From Spirosoma panaciterrae DSM 21099 (GTDB lineage: Bacteria > Bacteroidota > Bacteroidia > Cytophagales > Spirosomataceae): a stretch of 64,000 nt of DNA. Numbering within the stretch: position 1 is the stretch's first letter; each line of letters starts with the position of its first letter. The stretch spans positions 1-64,000 of the forward strand of contig NZ_KB893243.1 of assembly GCF_000374025.1 (NCBI RefSeq), given 5' to 3'. A model generated the notes under the pieces. It worked only from the letters and a program-made list of their open reading frames with translations. It was not told where the DNA came from and searched no databases. Positions 24,784 through 33,670 of this stretch are shown piece after piece. Made by a program: the position numbers and the translations under genes.

Positions 24784-27006
24784 ATGCTGAAACGAATCCT
24801 CCTCTTTACCGCTATTTCGGCGCAGATTGCTGTTGCCCAAACAAAGTCAAAAGTAACCGTAACCGATCTGACTCGCATCAAGCAGGTTGGCGGTATTGAA
24901 CTGTCACCCGATGGCAAACAAGCCGTTTATACGATCACGACCATCGAGCCGAACCCCGATCAGAAAGTGGATGGCCGCCCCGAAGAATACGATTACAAAA
25001 CCCATATTTACCTGACCAGCCTGAAACCGGGTGATTCGCGGGCGCTGACGCATGGCCCGGAGTCGGCTCGGCAGGCGGTTTGGGCTCCCGATGGCAAGCA
25101 ACTGGCGTTTGTTCGGACGGTGAAAGGCAAAAGCCAGATTTTTATTATGCCATTGGATGGGGGCGAAGCCTGGCAACTGACCAATAGCAATTACGGAGCA
25201 TCAAACCCGCTCTGGTCGCCCGATGGCAAGCGGATTGTGTTTACAGGGGGGGTAACCATGAACCAGATGCTTACCGATTCGTTGCTAAATCCTACTAAAG
25301 GTGGGCCATCCTGGTCGTTGGAAAAACCCGGTTTTGCCAATAACGATTTCGTAAAGGTCGATAAGAAAATAAAGCCTAACCCCGATGGTTCTTTGGCCGA
25401 AATCCGGGCCTATCTGGCAAAGGATGTAGAGGATAAAAAAGCCAAGGTTATAAATCGGCTTAATTTCCAGGGCGAAGCGACGACCGAGCCAGATATTACC
25501 TTTCAGCATCTATATAGCATGGACGTAACCGAGGGAGCAAAGCCCAAGCCGCTCACACGGAGTTACAAATCCTATCAGGCGGCTAACTGGCTTCCGAATG
25601 GGCAGGGCTTGCTGGCCGTTACCGACCGCGATTCGCTGAAACATCCCGACCGGGAGCAGGACAACGCCATTGTATTTATTCCGGCCGACGGATCGGGTAA
25701 GCTAACGACCGTATTGGGTGAAGCGGGTAAGAGCTACGGGTCGCCTGAAATTTCGCCCGATGGCAAACAACTGGCCTTTCTGGTAAGTCCGTCCGAAGGG
25801 GTTAATTTCTCACAAATTGGTTTAGCTACGTTGACTGGTGCTACCGCTTCCAATCCGCAACTTGTTTCGTTCGACCGGGCGGCTGGTAATCTGGTCTGGA
25901 CGGAAGTGACTACCGCTGCTAAAGGAAAAAAAGCTCCTTCCAGCTACGCCATTTATTTTACAGCTTCGTCGAATGGGGGAGTACCTCTCTATAAGCTTGA
26001 CCCAGCAACCCGGCAGGTCACACAATTAACCGATTTTGAAACAGGGGTTACGGCTTTCGATGTAGCCAACAGCCAGGTGGTTTTTGCGAAGACAGAAGTA
26101 GCTAATCCATCCGAGCTGTACCTTGCCGATGCGTCGGCCAAGTCGCAAACAAAACTGAGCAGTCATAACGATTGGGTAGCCCAGCGCCAGCTCAGCTTCC
26201 CCGAAAAACATACCTACAAAAATTCGCTGGGGCAAACCGTCGACTACTGGATTATGAAGCCCGCTTTTTTTGAGGCTTCTAAAAAGTACCCGTTGTTGCT
26301 CAATATGCATGGTGGGCCAACAGCCATGTGGGGGCCGGGTGAAGCGTCGATGTGGCATGAGTTTCAGTATATGTGCTCGCAGGGCTATGGCATTGTGTAT
26401 GCCAATCCGCGCGGATCGGGCGGGTACGGTATCGCTTTCCAGCGGGCCAACATCAAAGATTGGGGAACTGGCCCTGCTGAAGATGTGCTGGCAGCCGAAA
26501 GTGCTGCAGCCAAAGAAGCCTGGGTCGATACCAGTCGGCAGGTCATTACGGGGGGCTCGTATGCAGGTTATCTGACGGCCTGGATTGTTGGACATGACAA
26601 CCGCTTTAAGGCTGCGTTTGCGCAACGCGGTGTGTACGATCTGACCACTTTTTTGGGCGAAGGAAATGCCTGGAGATTAGTTCCTAATTACTTCGCCTAT
26701 CCCTGGACGCCCGAAGCCAAAGTACTGGATGCCAATTCGCCGTACACATTCGTACAGAATATCAAAACGCCATTATTGATCAAACATGGTGAAAACGACC
26801 TCCGGACAGGGCCGATCCAGAGCGAAATGATGTATAAAAGCCTCAAAATTCTCGGTCGCCCGGTTGAATATGTACGAATGCCTGGCGCTACGCACGAACT
26901 GAGCCGCTCCGGTAATGTTCGTCAGCGAATTGACCGACTGCTTCGCATTTACGAATTTTTTGAGCGGTATATAGGGCCTGAAGCACAGGGTCTATCGCAG
27001 AAATAA
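24784..27006 (+). CDS. S9 family prolyl-oligopeptidase-like peptidase
   Basis: A 740-residue secreted peptidase; the ATG at 24784 gives a signal peptide ending at IAVAQ. Residues about 30-450 form a WD40-like/DPP IV-like beta-propeller with repeated SPDGKQ blades. The C-terminal alpha/beta-hydrolase domain has the nucleophile in GGSYAG (Ser about 590), Asp in HGENDLRTG (about 670) and His in GATHELSRSG (about 702). GSGGYG before the nucleophile is the family oxyanion region. It resembles acylaminoacyl- and dipeptidyl-peptidases. Together with the S46 enzyme it would digest oligopeptides in the periplasm. Confidence 0.92.
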   Translation: MLKRILLFTAISAQIAVAQTKSKVTVTDLTRIKQVGGIELSPDGKQAVYTITTIEPNPDQKVDGRPEEYDYKTHIYLTSLKPGDSRALTHGPESARQAVWAPDGKQLAFVRTVKGKSQIFIMPLDGGEAWQLTNSNYGASNPLWSPDGKRIVFTGGVTMNQMLTDSLLNPTKGGPSWSLEKPGFANNDFVKVDKKIKPNPDGSLAEIRAYLAKDVEDKKAKVINRLNFQGEATTEPDITFQHLYSMDVTEGAKPKPLTRSYKSYQAANWLPNGQGLLAVTDRDSLKHPDREQDNAIVFIPADGSGKLTTVLGEAGKSYGSPEISPDGKQLAFLVSPSEGVNFSQIGLATLTGATASNPQLVSFDRAAGNLVWTEVTTAAKGKKAPSSYAIYFTASSNGGVPLYKLDPATRQVTQLTDFETGVTAFDVANSQVVFAKTEVANPSELYLADASAKSQTKLSSHNDWVAQRQLSFPEKHTYKNSLGQTVDYWIMKPAFFEASKKYPLLLNMHGGPTAMWGPGEASMWHEFQYMCSQGYGIVYANPRGSGGYGIAFQRANIKDWGTGPAEDVLAAESAAAKEAWVDTSRQVITGGSYAGYLTAWIVGHDNRFKAAFAQRGVYDLTTFLGEGNAWRLVPNYFAYPWTPEAKVLDANSPYTFVQNIKTPLLIKHGENDLRTGPIQSEMMYKSLKILGRPVEYVRMPGATHELSRSGNVRQRIDRLLRIYEFFERYIGPEAQGLSQK

Positions 27007-27017
27007 CAGAAGCTTAA

Positions 27018-27104
27018 TAGAGCCGTATCGATAGAACGCAGATGATTATGATCGTTATGATTCGTTAAGACCATAATCATCTGCGTTCTATTAATACGGC
27101 TCTA
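27018..27104. terminator. Long hairpin, 33-bp arms with two mismatches
   Basis: Arms 27018-27050 and 27072-27104 match at 31 of 33 positions around a 21-nt loop. Between the S9 peptidase and DUF2233 genes, both on the plus strand. No T-run. Confidence 0.7.
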
Positions 27105-27115
27105 GTTATTCCGTC

Positions 27116-27973
27116 ATGAAAAACTGTGTATTGCTGATCATTTTTGGGTTTTGGAGAATTGCGTCATATGCGCAGCCAACGCCCGACTCAATCCAGGTCA
27201 AAAAAGCGAACTGGCGAACAACCCGTATAACCCGGCAAGTCGTTTGGCAGGAAGCGCATTTCGATAGCCTGTTTGGGGCAAAACAGAACATTAATCTGGT
27301 CGTATTGAAAAATCGGCGTCGAAGCCCGACGGTAGCCCTGGCTTCGGCGGGAGACAGTTTGAAACCCACAAGCTGGTTTGGTGAGCGGTTTGGAGCGCTG
27401 GTTGCTCTGAACGGTACTTTCTTCGATACTAAAAACGGTGGCTCGGTCGATCTGATAAAAGTGGATGGGAAACTGATGGATACGACCCGCATTACGGGTA
27501 AAACCCTTATCGAGCATCAGCAGGCGGCCATCGTCATTCATAATAATCAGGTAAGGATTGTTTTTGGTGGTAATACACCCGGCTGGGATCGCCAGCTTTC
27601 GGAAGAAAATGTGATGACGACCGGACCGCTTTTGCTGCAAAACGGTGAACCGCACAAGCTACTGGTCAATGCCTTCAACGACAACCGCCATCCTCGCACC
27701 TGTCTGTGTATTGCCCCGGGTAAACGATTGATTCTGGCAACGGTGGATGGGCGGAACGCCAATGCACAGGGAATGAATCTTCATGAGTTGACGAACTTCA
27801 TGCGCTGGCTAGGTTGTCGTGATGCCATCAATTTTGATGGAGGAGGGTCCACAACGCTCTGGATCAGGTCGGTAGGGAAGGGCAGTCAGGGAGTTGTCAA
27901 CTATCCATCCGATAGCAAGCAGTGGATCCACACTGGCGAGCGACCTGTTAGTAATGCGCTGATAATCCGATAG
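27116..27973 (+). CDS. Phosphodiester glycosidase family protein (DUF2233/NAGPA-like)
   Basis: A 285-residue secreted protein with signal peptide ending at SYAQ (about residue 19). Domain NAGPA/DUF2233 (PF09992) with markers ALNGTFFDTKNG, TGPLLLQNGE, HPRTCLCIAPG and NFDGGGSTTLWI near the C-terminus. The family includes the mammalian uncovering enzyme and bacterial exopolysaccharide-modifying proteins, which cleave phosphodiester-linked sugars. Substrate here unknown. The hairpin at 27018-27104 lies immediately upstream of its start. Confidence 0.82.
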   Translation: MKNCVLLIIFGFWRIASYAQPTPDSIQVKKANWRTTRITRQVVWQEAHFDSLFGAKQNINLVVLKNRRRSPTVALASAGDSLKPTSWFGERFGALVALNGTFFDTKNGGSVDLIKVDGKLMDTTRITGKTLIEHQQAAIVIHNNQVRIVFGGNTPGWDRQLSEENVMTTGPLLLQNGEPHKLLVNAFNDNRHPRTCLCIAPGKRLILATVDGRNANAQGMNLHELTNFMRWLGCRDAINFDGGGSTTLWIRSVGKGSQGVVNYPSDSKQWIHTGERPVSNALIIR

Positions 27974-28078
27974 TCTAAACATTGACCAAAGTCATCGACC
28001 GAACACTCAAGCGAAATAACATCGTAGTATTTATTTCAATAAGTTTACCGCTGTTATTGGTCTTAGACACATACCCTT

Positions 28079-28732
28079 ATGCGCTTACTTCTTTTTAGCC
28101 TACTCTTAACAGCAACAGCCTCATTTGGCCAGATTGCAAACGACAATACCCTGGCCGCTCAAGTTGATGGTAAGGACTTTACGACGCAGCCACGCCGAAT
28201 CCGGATTGGTAATTACTGGTGGATAACCGCGAATACGGTCAAACCCGATAAATCACTTCGAATCTGGCTGGGCAGCTTCAATGGTGAGGATGCACTCGAA
28301 CCTGGTACCTACGTGGTGGTCGATGCCCGTGACCCGTATCGGAAAGAGTACCGCAAAAAATACGAAGGACTGGAGAAATATAAGGGCATTGCCGCGATCC
28401 GCTACATCGAAGAAACCCGTGAGCCCCGCATGGAGTATCACGTAGGCGATTCGCAGAATAATGATGAAACCGTTGTGGTAACCAAAGCTACCGATGGAAC
28501 GCTGGAAGCTACATTTTCGGGGAAACTGGCCGGAACCTACTGGAAAGAGAAAGCATCCGCTACGGTTTTCGGTGGCGTGGGCCGACTGATGAGTAAAATG
28601 GAAGACAAAGCCATTACGAAGGCATCGGGCTATGATTCTGACATTGATCCTGAAGGAAACGGGTACAAAAAGCAGGACAAGAAAGACGAAATCGCCATTT
28701 CGAACGGAAAAATTCGGCTCAAAATCAAATAA
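28079..28732 (+). CDS. Secreted protein of unknown function
   Basis: A 217-residue protein with signal peptide ending at SFGQ (residues 1-18). The mature part has the pattern LAAQVDGKDFTTQPRRIRIG, then GTYVVVDARDPYRKEYRK and a C-terminal lysine-rich stretch. The opening resembles the DUF6252-type proteins whose strand begins xAxVDGxxF, seen in many Bacteroidota lipoproteins of unknown role. No catalytic motif. Probably its own transcription unit, closed by the hairpin at 28757-28828. Confidence 0.65.
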   Translation: MRLLLFSLLLTATASFGQIANDNTLAAQVDGKDFTTQPRRIRIGNYWWITANTVKPDKSLRIWLGSFNGEDALEPGTYVVVDARDPYRKEYRKKYEGLEKYKGIAAIRYIEETREPRMEYHVGDSQNNDETVVVTKATDGTLEATFSGKLAGTYWKEKASATVFGGVGRLMSKMEDKAITKASGYDSDIDPEGNGYKKQDKKDEIAISNGKIRLKIK

Positions 28733-28756
28733 GCGATTGCGCGGAATTAGTTTGTG

Positions 28757-28828
28757 AACCGCTAAGGCGCAATAGCCACAAAGAATTGCCCATCAATAAT
28801 TCTTTGCGGCTATTGCGCCTTAGCGGTT
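28757..28828. terminator. Long hairpin, 31-bp arms with one mismatch
   Basis: Arms 28757-28787 and 28798-28828 match at 30 of 31 positions with a 10-nt loop, followed by TATTTTTG. Terminator of the gene ending at 28732. Its T-rich end overlaps a possible promoter motif of the NUDIX gene. Confidence 0.8.
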
Positions 28829-28836
28829 TATTTTTG
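28829..28836 (+). promoter_or_regulatory. Bacteroidota -7 promoter motif (TAnnTTTG)
   Basis: TATTTTTG lies 20 bases before the NUDIX start, with a TTTG at 28803-28806 upstream (22-nt spacing, slightly long). It may simply be the T-run of the hairpin. Confidence 0.3.
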
Positions 28837-28856
28837 CTGACTATTAACCAACGGAT

Positions 28857-29543
28857 ATGAGCGACCACCAAAAGACTGAAGCGCTGGAAGAGGCCCATAA
28901 GTTTCGCTACTGGAAAAGCCAAATGGAAGCGAATGGTATGAAAATCAATACGGTCAACGATTTCTACATTCGTCGACGGCACAATGGCGAGGTACTGTTT
29001 GCTATGCTCGAAGTGGATGCCGACACGCCCGAAGGGGATAAAATTCCACCTGCCCTGTTTTTGAAAGGCCACGCAGCTTCCATGCTGGTTTGCCTGATCG
29101 ACAAAGACACGAAAGAAAAATTTGTGGTACTGGTTAAACAACGGCGCATTGCCGATGGCTCTCAAATCTATGAACACCCAGCCGGTATGGTCGATGCCAG
29201 CGATGCGGCCGATGAGGTTGCTGCCCGTGAGATCGGTGAAGAAGTAGGTCTGGTTGTGACGGCCAGTGAACTAACTAAATTAAACCCACGGGTTTGGTAT
29301 CCGAGTACGGGCACCAGCGACGAGGGCATGCATTTTTTCTACGTCGAGCGCGAAATGGCGCGGGAAGAAATCATGTCGTTCCACCACAAGAATATGGGAA
29401 GTGAGTCGGAGCACGAACGTATTGTCAGTGTGGTGGCAACCATTCCCGAATCGCATAAGCTGATTACCAACGTCAATGGCCTTTTACTTAATTTCCTCTA
29501 CTTACAACACATTGGCGATTATGAGACGATGAAATTGTTGTAG
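28857..29543 (+). CDS. NUDIX hydrolase
   Basis: A 228-residue cytosolic NUDIX protein. The box runs from Gly110 to Leu132: GMVDAS, then Asp116 where the consensus has Glu, then REIGEEVGL (Arg124, Glu125, Glu128, Glu129). The preceding EHPAG and following WYPSTGTSDEGMHFFYVERE fit the ADP-sugar pyrophosphatase (ADPRase) subgroup, which hydrolyses ADP-ribose-like nucleoside diphosphates. The conservative Glu-to-Asp change in the box is noticeable but need not abolish activity. The next gene on the strand is a cytosine deaminase, so a nucleotide-salvage or clean-up context is likely. Confidence 0.88.
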   Translation: MSDHQKTEALEEAHKFRYWKSQMEANGMKINTVNDFYIRRRHNGEVLFAMLEVDADTPEGDKIPPALFLKGHAASMLVCLIDKDTKEKFVVLVKQRRIADGSQIYEHPAGMVDASDAADEVAAREIGEEVGLVVTASELTKLNPRVWYPSTGTSDEGMHFFYVEREMAREEIMSFHHKNMGSESEHERIVSVVATIPESHKLITNVNGLLLNFLYLQHIGDYETMKLL

Positions 29544-29588
29544 TTTAGTTTTCATCAAACGATAACCATTTCTACTTCCTAAGACACT

Positions 29589-30023
29589 ATGGACGAATTT
29601 ATGCAGGAGGCCATTCGTCAGGCCCGGAAAAGTTTAAGTGAAGGCGGCATTCCTATCGGGTCTTCGCTGGTCAAAAATGGTGTGTTGGTAGCGTCGGGAC
29701 ATAACAAGCGGGTGCAGGAAGATAACCCGATTCTGCATGGCGAAATGGATTGCCTGAACAATGCCGGACGCGTGGGGTCGTTTAAAGACACCGTTATTTA
29801 TTCGACGCTGATGCCCTGTTATATGTGTGCCGGAACCATTGTCCAGTTTAAAATTCCGAAAGTTATTGTTGGCGAATCCCGTACGTTTCCGGGTGCTCGT
29901 GAATTCATGGAGCAACACGGCGTTGAAGTTATTGACCTCGACTTGCCGGAGTGCGTTGAGATGATGGAGCAGTTTATCGCCGAAAAACCAACTCTCTGGA
30001 ATGAGGATATTGGCGAATTGTAA
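29589..30023 (+). CDS. Cytosine deaminase-type nucleoside deaminase (yeast FCY1-like)
   Basis: A 144-residue zinc deaminase of the CDA/tadA fold. Zinc ligands and catalytic Glu: His50 and Glu52 in LHGEMDCLNNAGR, Cys77 and Cys80 in PCYMCAGT. The arrangement, length and the C-terminal LWNEDIGEL closely follow fungal cytosine deaminase, which has HGE, PCDMC and a terminal EDIGE; TadA and bacterial CodA look different. It should deaminate cytosine to uracil, but guanine or other bases remain possible. It follows the NUDIX gene by 45 bases, likely one operon. Confidence 0.85.
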   Translation: MDEFMQEAIRQARKSLSEGGIPIGSSLVKNGVLVASGHNKRVQEDNPILHGEMDCLNNAGRVGSFKDTVIYSTLMPCYMCAGTIVQFKIPKVIVGESRTFPGAREFMEQHGVEVIDLDLPECVEMMEQFIAEKPTLWNEDIGEL

Positions 30024-30046
30024 AAGGCCATAGTAAGTTACCTTTG
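30017..30046 (+). promoter_or_regulatory. Bacteroidota-type promoter (-33 ATTG, -7 TACCTTTG)
   Basis: ATTG at 30017-30020 and TACCTTTG at 30039-30046 are 18 nt apart, a fit to the TTTG-N(19)-TAnnTTTG promoter. It overlaps the end of the deaminase gene and precedes the outer-membrane protein start at 30092. Confidence 0.5.
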
Positions 30047-30091
30047 TCTGCTTAAATCGTCACATGGCTGTCTTCTTAACGAGTTAGCCTT

Positions 30092-30916
30092 GTGACGATT
30101 TTAAAGCATATAGTTTGGGTAACGATGTACCTTTGCTGCATAACGGCATCGCTGGCACAACGCTCCAGAATCTGGGCCGAACAGCCGGGAACCTGGCTGC
30201 TCCATGCCGGTTTGGGGATTACCCACTATACTGGCGATCTGGCCCAGTTTGGGAACCTGGCCCATCTGCAACTGGGGGGAGCGTTCAACCTGGCTGCTTC
30301 CTATCGAGCCTCGAATCGACTTTCTTATCGGTTCGAGGCTCAGTTGTACTATATCTACGCCCAGCAGAAATATACCCGCAACTACTATAACAACCTGTCG
30401 TTTCGGAGCCTGAATCCAGATGTATGGGGTGGCGTACAGGTCGATTTCTGGCCTATTGATGATCCCTACCGGGCTACCATTCCTTACGTATTGGTAGGTG
30501 CAGGGGTAACGTATATGACACCCAAAGCCATTTATCAGGGCCAGTCAGTAAGTTTAGCACCGCTTCAAACCGAAGGAGTTGCGTACAATCGACTGGCGGG
30601 AATTGCGCGATATGGGCTGGGTATCCCCTTGCTGGCAACCGAACGATTTCGAGTCAATCTGGAAGGTACGTATACGCATGTTCTGAGCGATTATCTGGAC
30701 GATGTCAGTTCATTCTATCGGGACAAAACGGGCATGAGTGCATTAGGAGCCGCTTTAGCCGACCGACGTGCCGAATTGGGGACAACGCTTAATCTGCCTG
30801 GAGAAATACGGGGCAATACGGGTAAAAATGACGGTTATTTCGTGATAATGGGTCGGCTGGTATTTGTGATCATTACCCCAGGTCAGCGAAGTTACCGCCG
30901 GATGATTGGACGTTAG
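30092..30916 (+). CDS. Outer-membrane beta-barrel protein
   Basis: A 274-residue protein starting at a GTG (an ATG 11 codons downstream would leave a very short signal). Signal peptide ends near SLAQ. The mature part begins GTWLLHAGLGITHYTGDL and is made of alternating aromatic strands (SYRFEAQLYYIYAQQKY, TIPYVLVGAGVTYM), as in the PorG/OmpW-like barrels of Bacteroidota, though a direct link to type IX secretion is not shown. It has its own promoter-like sequence at 30017-30046. Confidence 0.72.
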   Translation: MTILKHIVWVTMYLCCITASLAQRSRIWAEQPGTWLLHAGLGITHYTGDLAQFGNLAHLQLGGAFNLAASYRASNRLSYRFEAQLYYIYAQQKYTRNYYNNLSFRSLNPDVWGGVQVDFWPIDDPYRATIPYVLVGAGVTYMTPKAIYQGQSVSLAPLQTEGVAYNRLAGIARYGLGIPLLATERFRVNLEGTYTHVLSDYLDDVSSFYRDKTGMSALGAALADRRAELGTTLNLPGEIRGNTGKNDGYFVIMGRLVFVIITPGQRSYRRMIGR

Positions 30917-30936
30917 GGTTTTGAGGGCTTTTGCTT

Positions 30937-30944
30937 TATTTTTG
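30937..30944 (+). promoter_or_regulatory. Bacteroidota -7 promoter motif (TAnnTTTG)
   Basis: TATTTTTG, 38 bases upstream of the polyprenyl synthetase start. No well-spaced -33 element. Confidence 0.3.
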
Positions 30945-30981
30945 GCCTCTCACTTAGCAGAACTGACCCTGCCCCACCCGA

Positions 30982-31953
30982 ATGAGTCCAGCAATTTTTG
31001 TTGATGCCCTTCAAGCCGAACTACAGAACCTACAATATGGCGAGTCCCCGCCAGAACTCTACGACCCGATTCGGTACATTATGAGCCTGGGTGGCAAGCG
31101 GATGCGACCCCTGCTGACATTAATGGCGGCTTCCCTTTTCACCGACCATTGGCAAAAAGCCGTACGGCCTGCGCTGGGCGTGGAAGTATTTCACAACTTC
31201 ACACTCATGCACGACGACATTATGGACCAGGCGCCTTTGCGTCGGGGGCAACCTACCGTGCATGAAAAATGGAACGGAAACGTGGCCATCCTATCGGGCG
31301 ATGTCATGCTCGTCAATGCCTATCAATTGTTGCTGGATGTAGAAACGGAACGACTTAAACCTGTATTGGAGCGGTTTAGTAGAACAGCCGCCGAAGTCTG
31401 TGAAGGCCAGCAGATGGACATGAATTTTGAGACACGCTGGGATGTGACCGAGAGCGAATATATTGACATGATACGTCTGAAAACGTCGGTACTGCTCGGC
31501 TACGCGCTCGAATTGGGTGGGCTTATTGCCGGGGCCGATGCCGAGACAACCCGGCATTTATATGAAGGCGGCATGAACATCGGCATTGGTTTTCAGTTAA
31601 AAGATGATCTACTGGACGTATATGGCGACCCGGCCAAGTTTGGTAAACAGGTAGGGGGCGATATTATCGCAAATAAAAAAACGTTTCTACTGATTGAAGC
31701 ATTGCAGCAGGCAAAAGGGCCTTTGTTGGCAGAATTGACGGGTTGGCTTACGAAAACCGAATTCGATAAACGCGAAAAGGTAGAAGCGATTACTTCTATT
31801 TACGACCAACTGGGTATTCGCCAGCAAACCGAAGCGCGTATTAATGATTATTTTGCCCGGGGGTTTGTCAACTTCGATCAGATAAAAGCAAATACGGATC
31901 GAAAAAATGTGTTAATTCAATTTACCCGGCAATTGGTCGAACGAGAAAGCTGA
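30982..31953 (+). CDS. Polyprenyl diphosphate synthase
   Basis: A 323-residue all-trans isoprenyl diphosphate synthase. First aspartate-rich motif DDIMD (Asp78-Asp82, after HNFTLMH), substrate-binding GGKRMRP near residue 38, and second motif DDLLD near residue 207 (GFQLKDDLLDVYGD). Phe73, five residues before the first motif, is bulky and hints at a short product (C15-C20), though side-chain length for menaquinone cannot be excluded. It builds precursors for quinones or other terpenoids. The gene is followed 32 bases later by the rhomboid protease. Confidence 0.9.
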   Translation: MSPAIFVDALQAELQNLQYGESPPELYDPIRYIMSLGGKRMRPLLTLMAASLFTDHWQKAVRPALGVEVFHNFTLMHDDIMDQAPLRRGQPTVHEKWNGNVAILSGDVMLVNAYQLLLDVETERLKPVLERFSRTAAEVCEGQQMDMNFETRWDVTESEYIDMIRLKTSVLLGYALELGGLIAGADAETTRHLYEGGMNIGIGFQLKDDLLDVYGDPAKFGKQVGGDIIANKKTFLLIEALQQAKGPLLAELTGWLTKTEFDKREKVEAITSIYDQLGIRQQTEARINDYFARGFVNFDQIKANTDRKNVLIQFTRQLVERES

Positions 31954-31985
31954 AAATAGGTATGATGCTTCCTGTATGATCCATC

Positions 31986-32630
31986 ATGCTTCGTATATAC
32001 AACATTATGAGTATTACACTATTAATCATTGTGGTTACGGTCATCATCAGTATGATGGCCTGGCGAGATTACAGTCTGATGGACCGTTGGGTGATGAATC
32101 CATATCAGGTGATGAACCGAGGTCAGTACTATCGGCTTATAACCTCCGGGTTTTTACATGCCGATTGGGGCCACCTGATCTTTAACATGCTCAGCTTCTA
32201 TTTCTTTGGCGGCTTTATCGAGCAGGTTTTTTATGCGCTGTTTGGTGGGAGTGGTCCCATTTATCTGATCGGATTTTATTTGGTAGCCATTATAGTTTCG
32301 GATATTCCGACGCTGCTCAAGAACCGAAACAATCCGAGTTATAACTCACTTGGGGCTTCGGGCGGAGTATCGGCCATTATTTTTGCTGGCATCCTGTTCA
32401 GGCCGCTAAACCCCATTTACCTGTTTTTTATCCCGATTGGGATTCCCGGCTTCATTTTCGGCCCTTTGTATCTGGCCTATTCTTACTATGAATCGCGCAG
32501 AGGTATGAGTGCCATCAATCATGATGCACACTTCTACGGGGCGTTGTTTGGGGTTTTATTTATGATTATTGTGTACCCACCTGTGCTTTCCCAGTTCATC
32601 GAACAGATTGCGGGCTGGCGTCTGTTTTAG
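31986..32630 (+). CDS. Rhomboid-family intramembrane serine protease
   Basis: A 214-residue membrane protein with about six helices. Catalytic Ser125 is in GASGGVSA and His182 in NHDAHFYGALFG; the entry motif GFLHADWGHLIFNM (about 55-68) contains the His and Asn residues of the oxyanion site. It cleaves transmembrane helices of unknown substrates. An ATG at 32007 (codon 8) is an equally good start. It is followed by a membrane LytTR regulator 9 bases later, so the pair may share a transcript with the polyprenyl synthase. Confidence 0.9.
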   Translation: MLRIYNIMSITLLIIVVTVIISMMAWRDYSLMDRWVMNPYQVMNRGQYYRLITSGFLHADWGHLIFNMLSFYFFGGFIEQVFYALFGGSGPIYLIGFYLVAIIVSDIPTLLKNRNNPSYNSLGASGGVSAIIFAGILFRPLNPIYLFFIPIGIPGFIFGPLYLAYSYYESRRGMSAINHDAHFYGALFGVLFMIIVYPPVLSQFIEQIAGWRLF

Positions 32631-32638
32631 CCCTTACT

Positions 32639-33535
32639 ATGTTCCGATTCCTCAACCAACCTTATCCATCTGAGGACTCGCCGGGTCGGGAGTTACAAAA
32701 AGCCGTAGGTATCGGTTTATTCGTTGGCCTGTTTCTATGGGTGTTTCAGCCGTTTGGGATCACCAATTGGGATACGCCCTATAAAGACCTGAAAATTGCG
32801 GGATTTGGCGTGGTAACATTTCTGGTCACAGCGTTCAATTTCATAGTCTGGCGACGGTTGTTTCCCCGACTATTCAGCGAAGAGCAGTGGACCGTTGGCC
32901 GGGAAATACTCTTCATTACAGCTAACATTCTGCTTATCGCCATTGCGAACCAACTGTACTTAGGGAATCTATTAGGTGCCTCCAGGCATAGTGGGATGAG
33001 TTGGTTCAGCTCCATAGTAATCACGTTTTCGGTTGGGATCTTTCCGGTTGTGGGGCTGGTATCGCTCAACTACATCCGACAGCTAAAGAAGTATAGTGAG
33101 GCTGCTGCTACATTGCCTGTTCATAATATGCCTGCCCAAGAGCCACCAGTCGAAAAGGAGCCGGAAGTAGGAACGAATCCGCAGTCTACGCATTTGCTGG
33201 TCCTGTTGGCTGATAATGAGAAAGATAGCCTGACTTTAGCCGTCAATGACCTGCTATACATCGAATCGAGCGATAATTACTGTACGGTTGTTTACCTCAG
33301 CCATGACCGGATTATGAAACCGCTTCTGCGTAGTAGCCTGAGTCGTCTGGAAAAACAGATTGCCCAACCTCATATTGTTCGGTGTCATCGATCTTACGTA
33401 ATCAATCTGAACCGGGTTGAGCGTGTAACGGGTAATGCTCAGGGCTACAAGCTGCACGTACTCGGTGGCCAGTTTCAGATTCCTGTAGCCCGGCAGTACA
33501 ACGAAACCCTGGTAGCGGAGTTGAAAGCCTTGTAA
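32639..33535 (+). CDS. Membrane-anchored LytTR transcription regulator
   Basis: A 298-residue protein. Four hydrophobic segments (about 25-45, 55-75, 95-115, 125-145) are followed by a linker and a C-terminal LytTR DNA-binding domain (about 195-295: LLYIESSDNYCTVVY, VRCHRSYVINLNRVERV). It has no receiver domain, so it would sense directly through its membrane part or bind a partner. The rhomboid gene starts the pair 9 bases upstream; a link between membrane proteolysis and release of the DNA-binding domain is possible but unproven. Confidence 0.85.
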   Translation: MFRFLNQPYPSEDSPGRELQKAVGIGLFVGLFLWVFQPFGITNWDTPYKDLKIAGFGVVTFLVTAFNFIVWRRLFPRLFSEEQWTVGREILFITANILLIAIANQLYLGNLLGASRHSGMSWFSSIVITFSVGIFPVVGLVSLNYIRQLKKYSEAAATLPVHNMPAQEPPVEKEPEVGTNPQSTHLLVLLADNEKDSLTLAVNDLLYIESSDNYCTVVYLSHDRIMKPLLRSSLSRLEKQIAQPHIVRCHRSYVINLNRVERVTGNAQGYKLHVLGGQFQIPVARQYNETLVAELKAL

Positions 33536-33633
33536 ATTAACCCACCGTTCGTCCCTAACGGCAATTAAGTTTGTCAAATGTCCCTTAGGATGCTGTTTAC
33601 CCCTTTTCAGAGCCGGTAATGCGCTGGTCGTTG

Positions 33634-33641
33634 TAGGTTTG
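33634..33641 (+). promoter_or_regulatory. Bacteroidota -7 promoter motif (TAnnTTTG)
   Basis: TAGGTTTG, 30 bases before the membrane protein start at 33671. No clear -33 element. Confidence 0.3.
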
Positions 33642-33670
33642 CCTCAACAAACAACAAGCCGAAAACGGTC

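Noticed and set aside
30092..33535. A type IX secretion or gliding gene cluster around the beta-barrel, rhomboid and LytTR genes
   Set aside because: The barrel protein resembles PorG only in general shape, and no other Por/Gld component is present.
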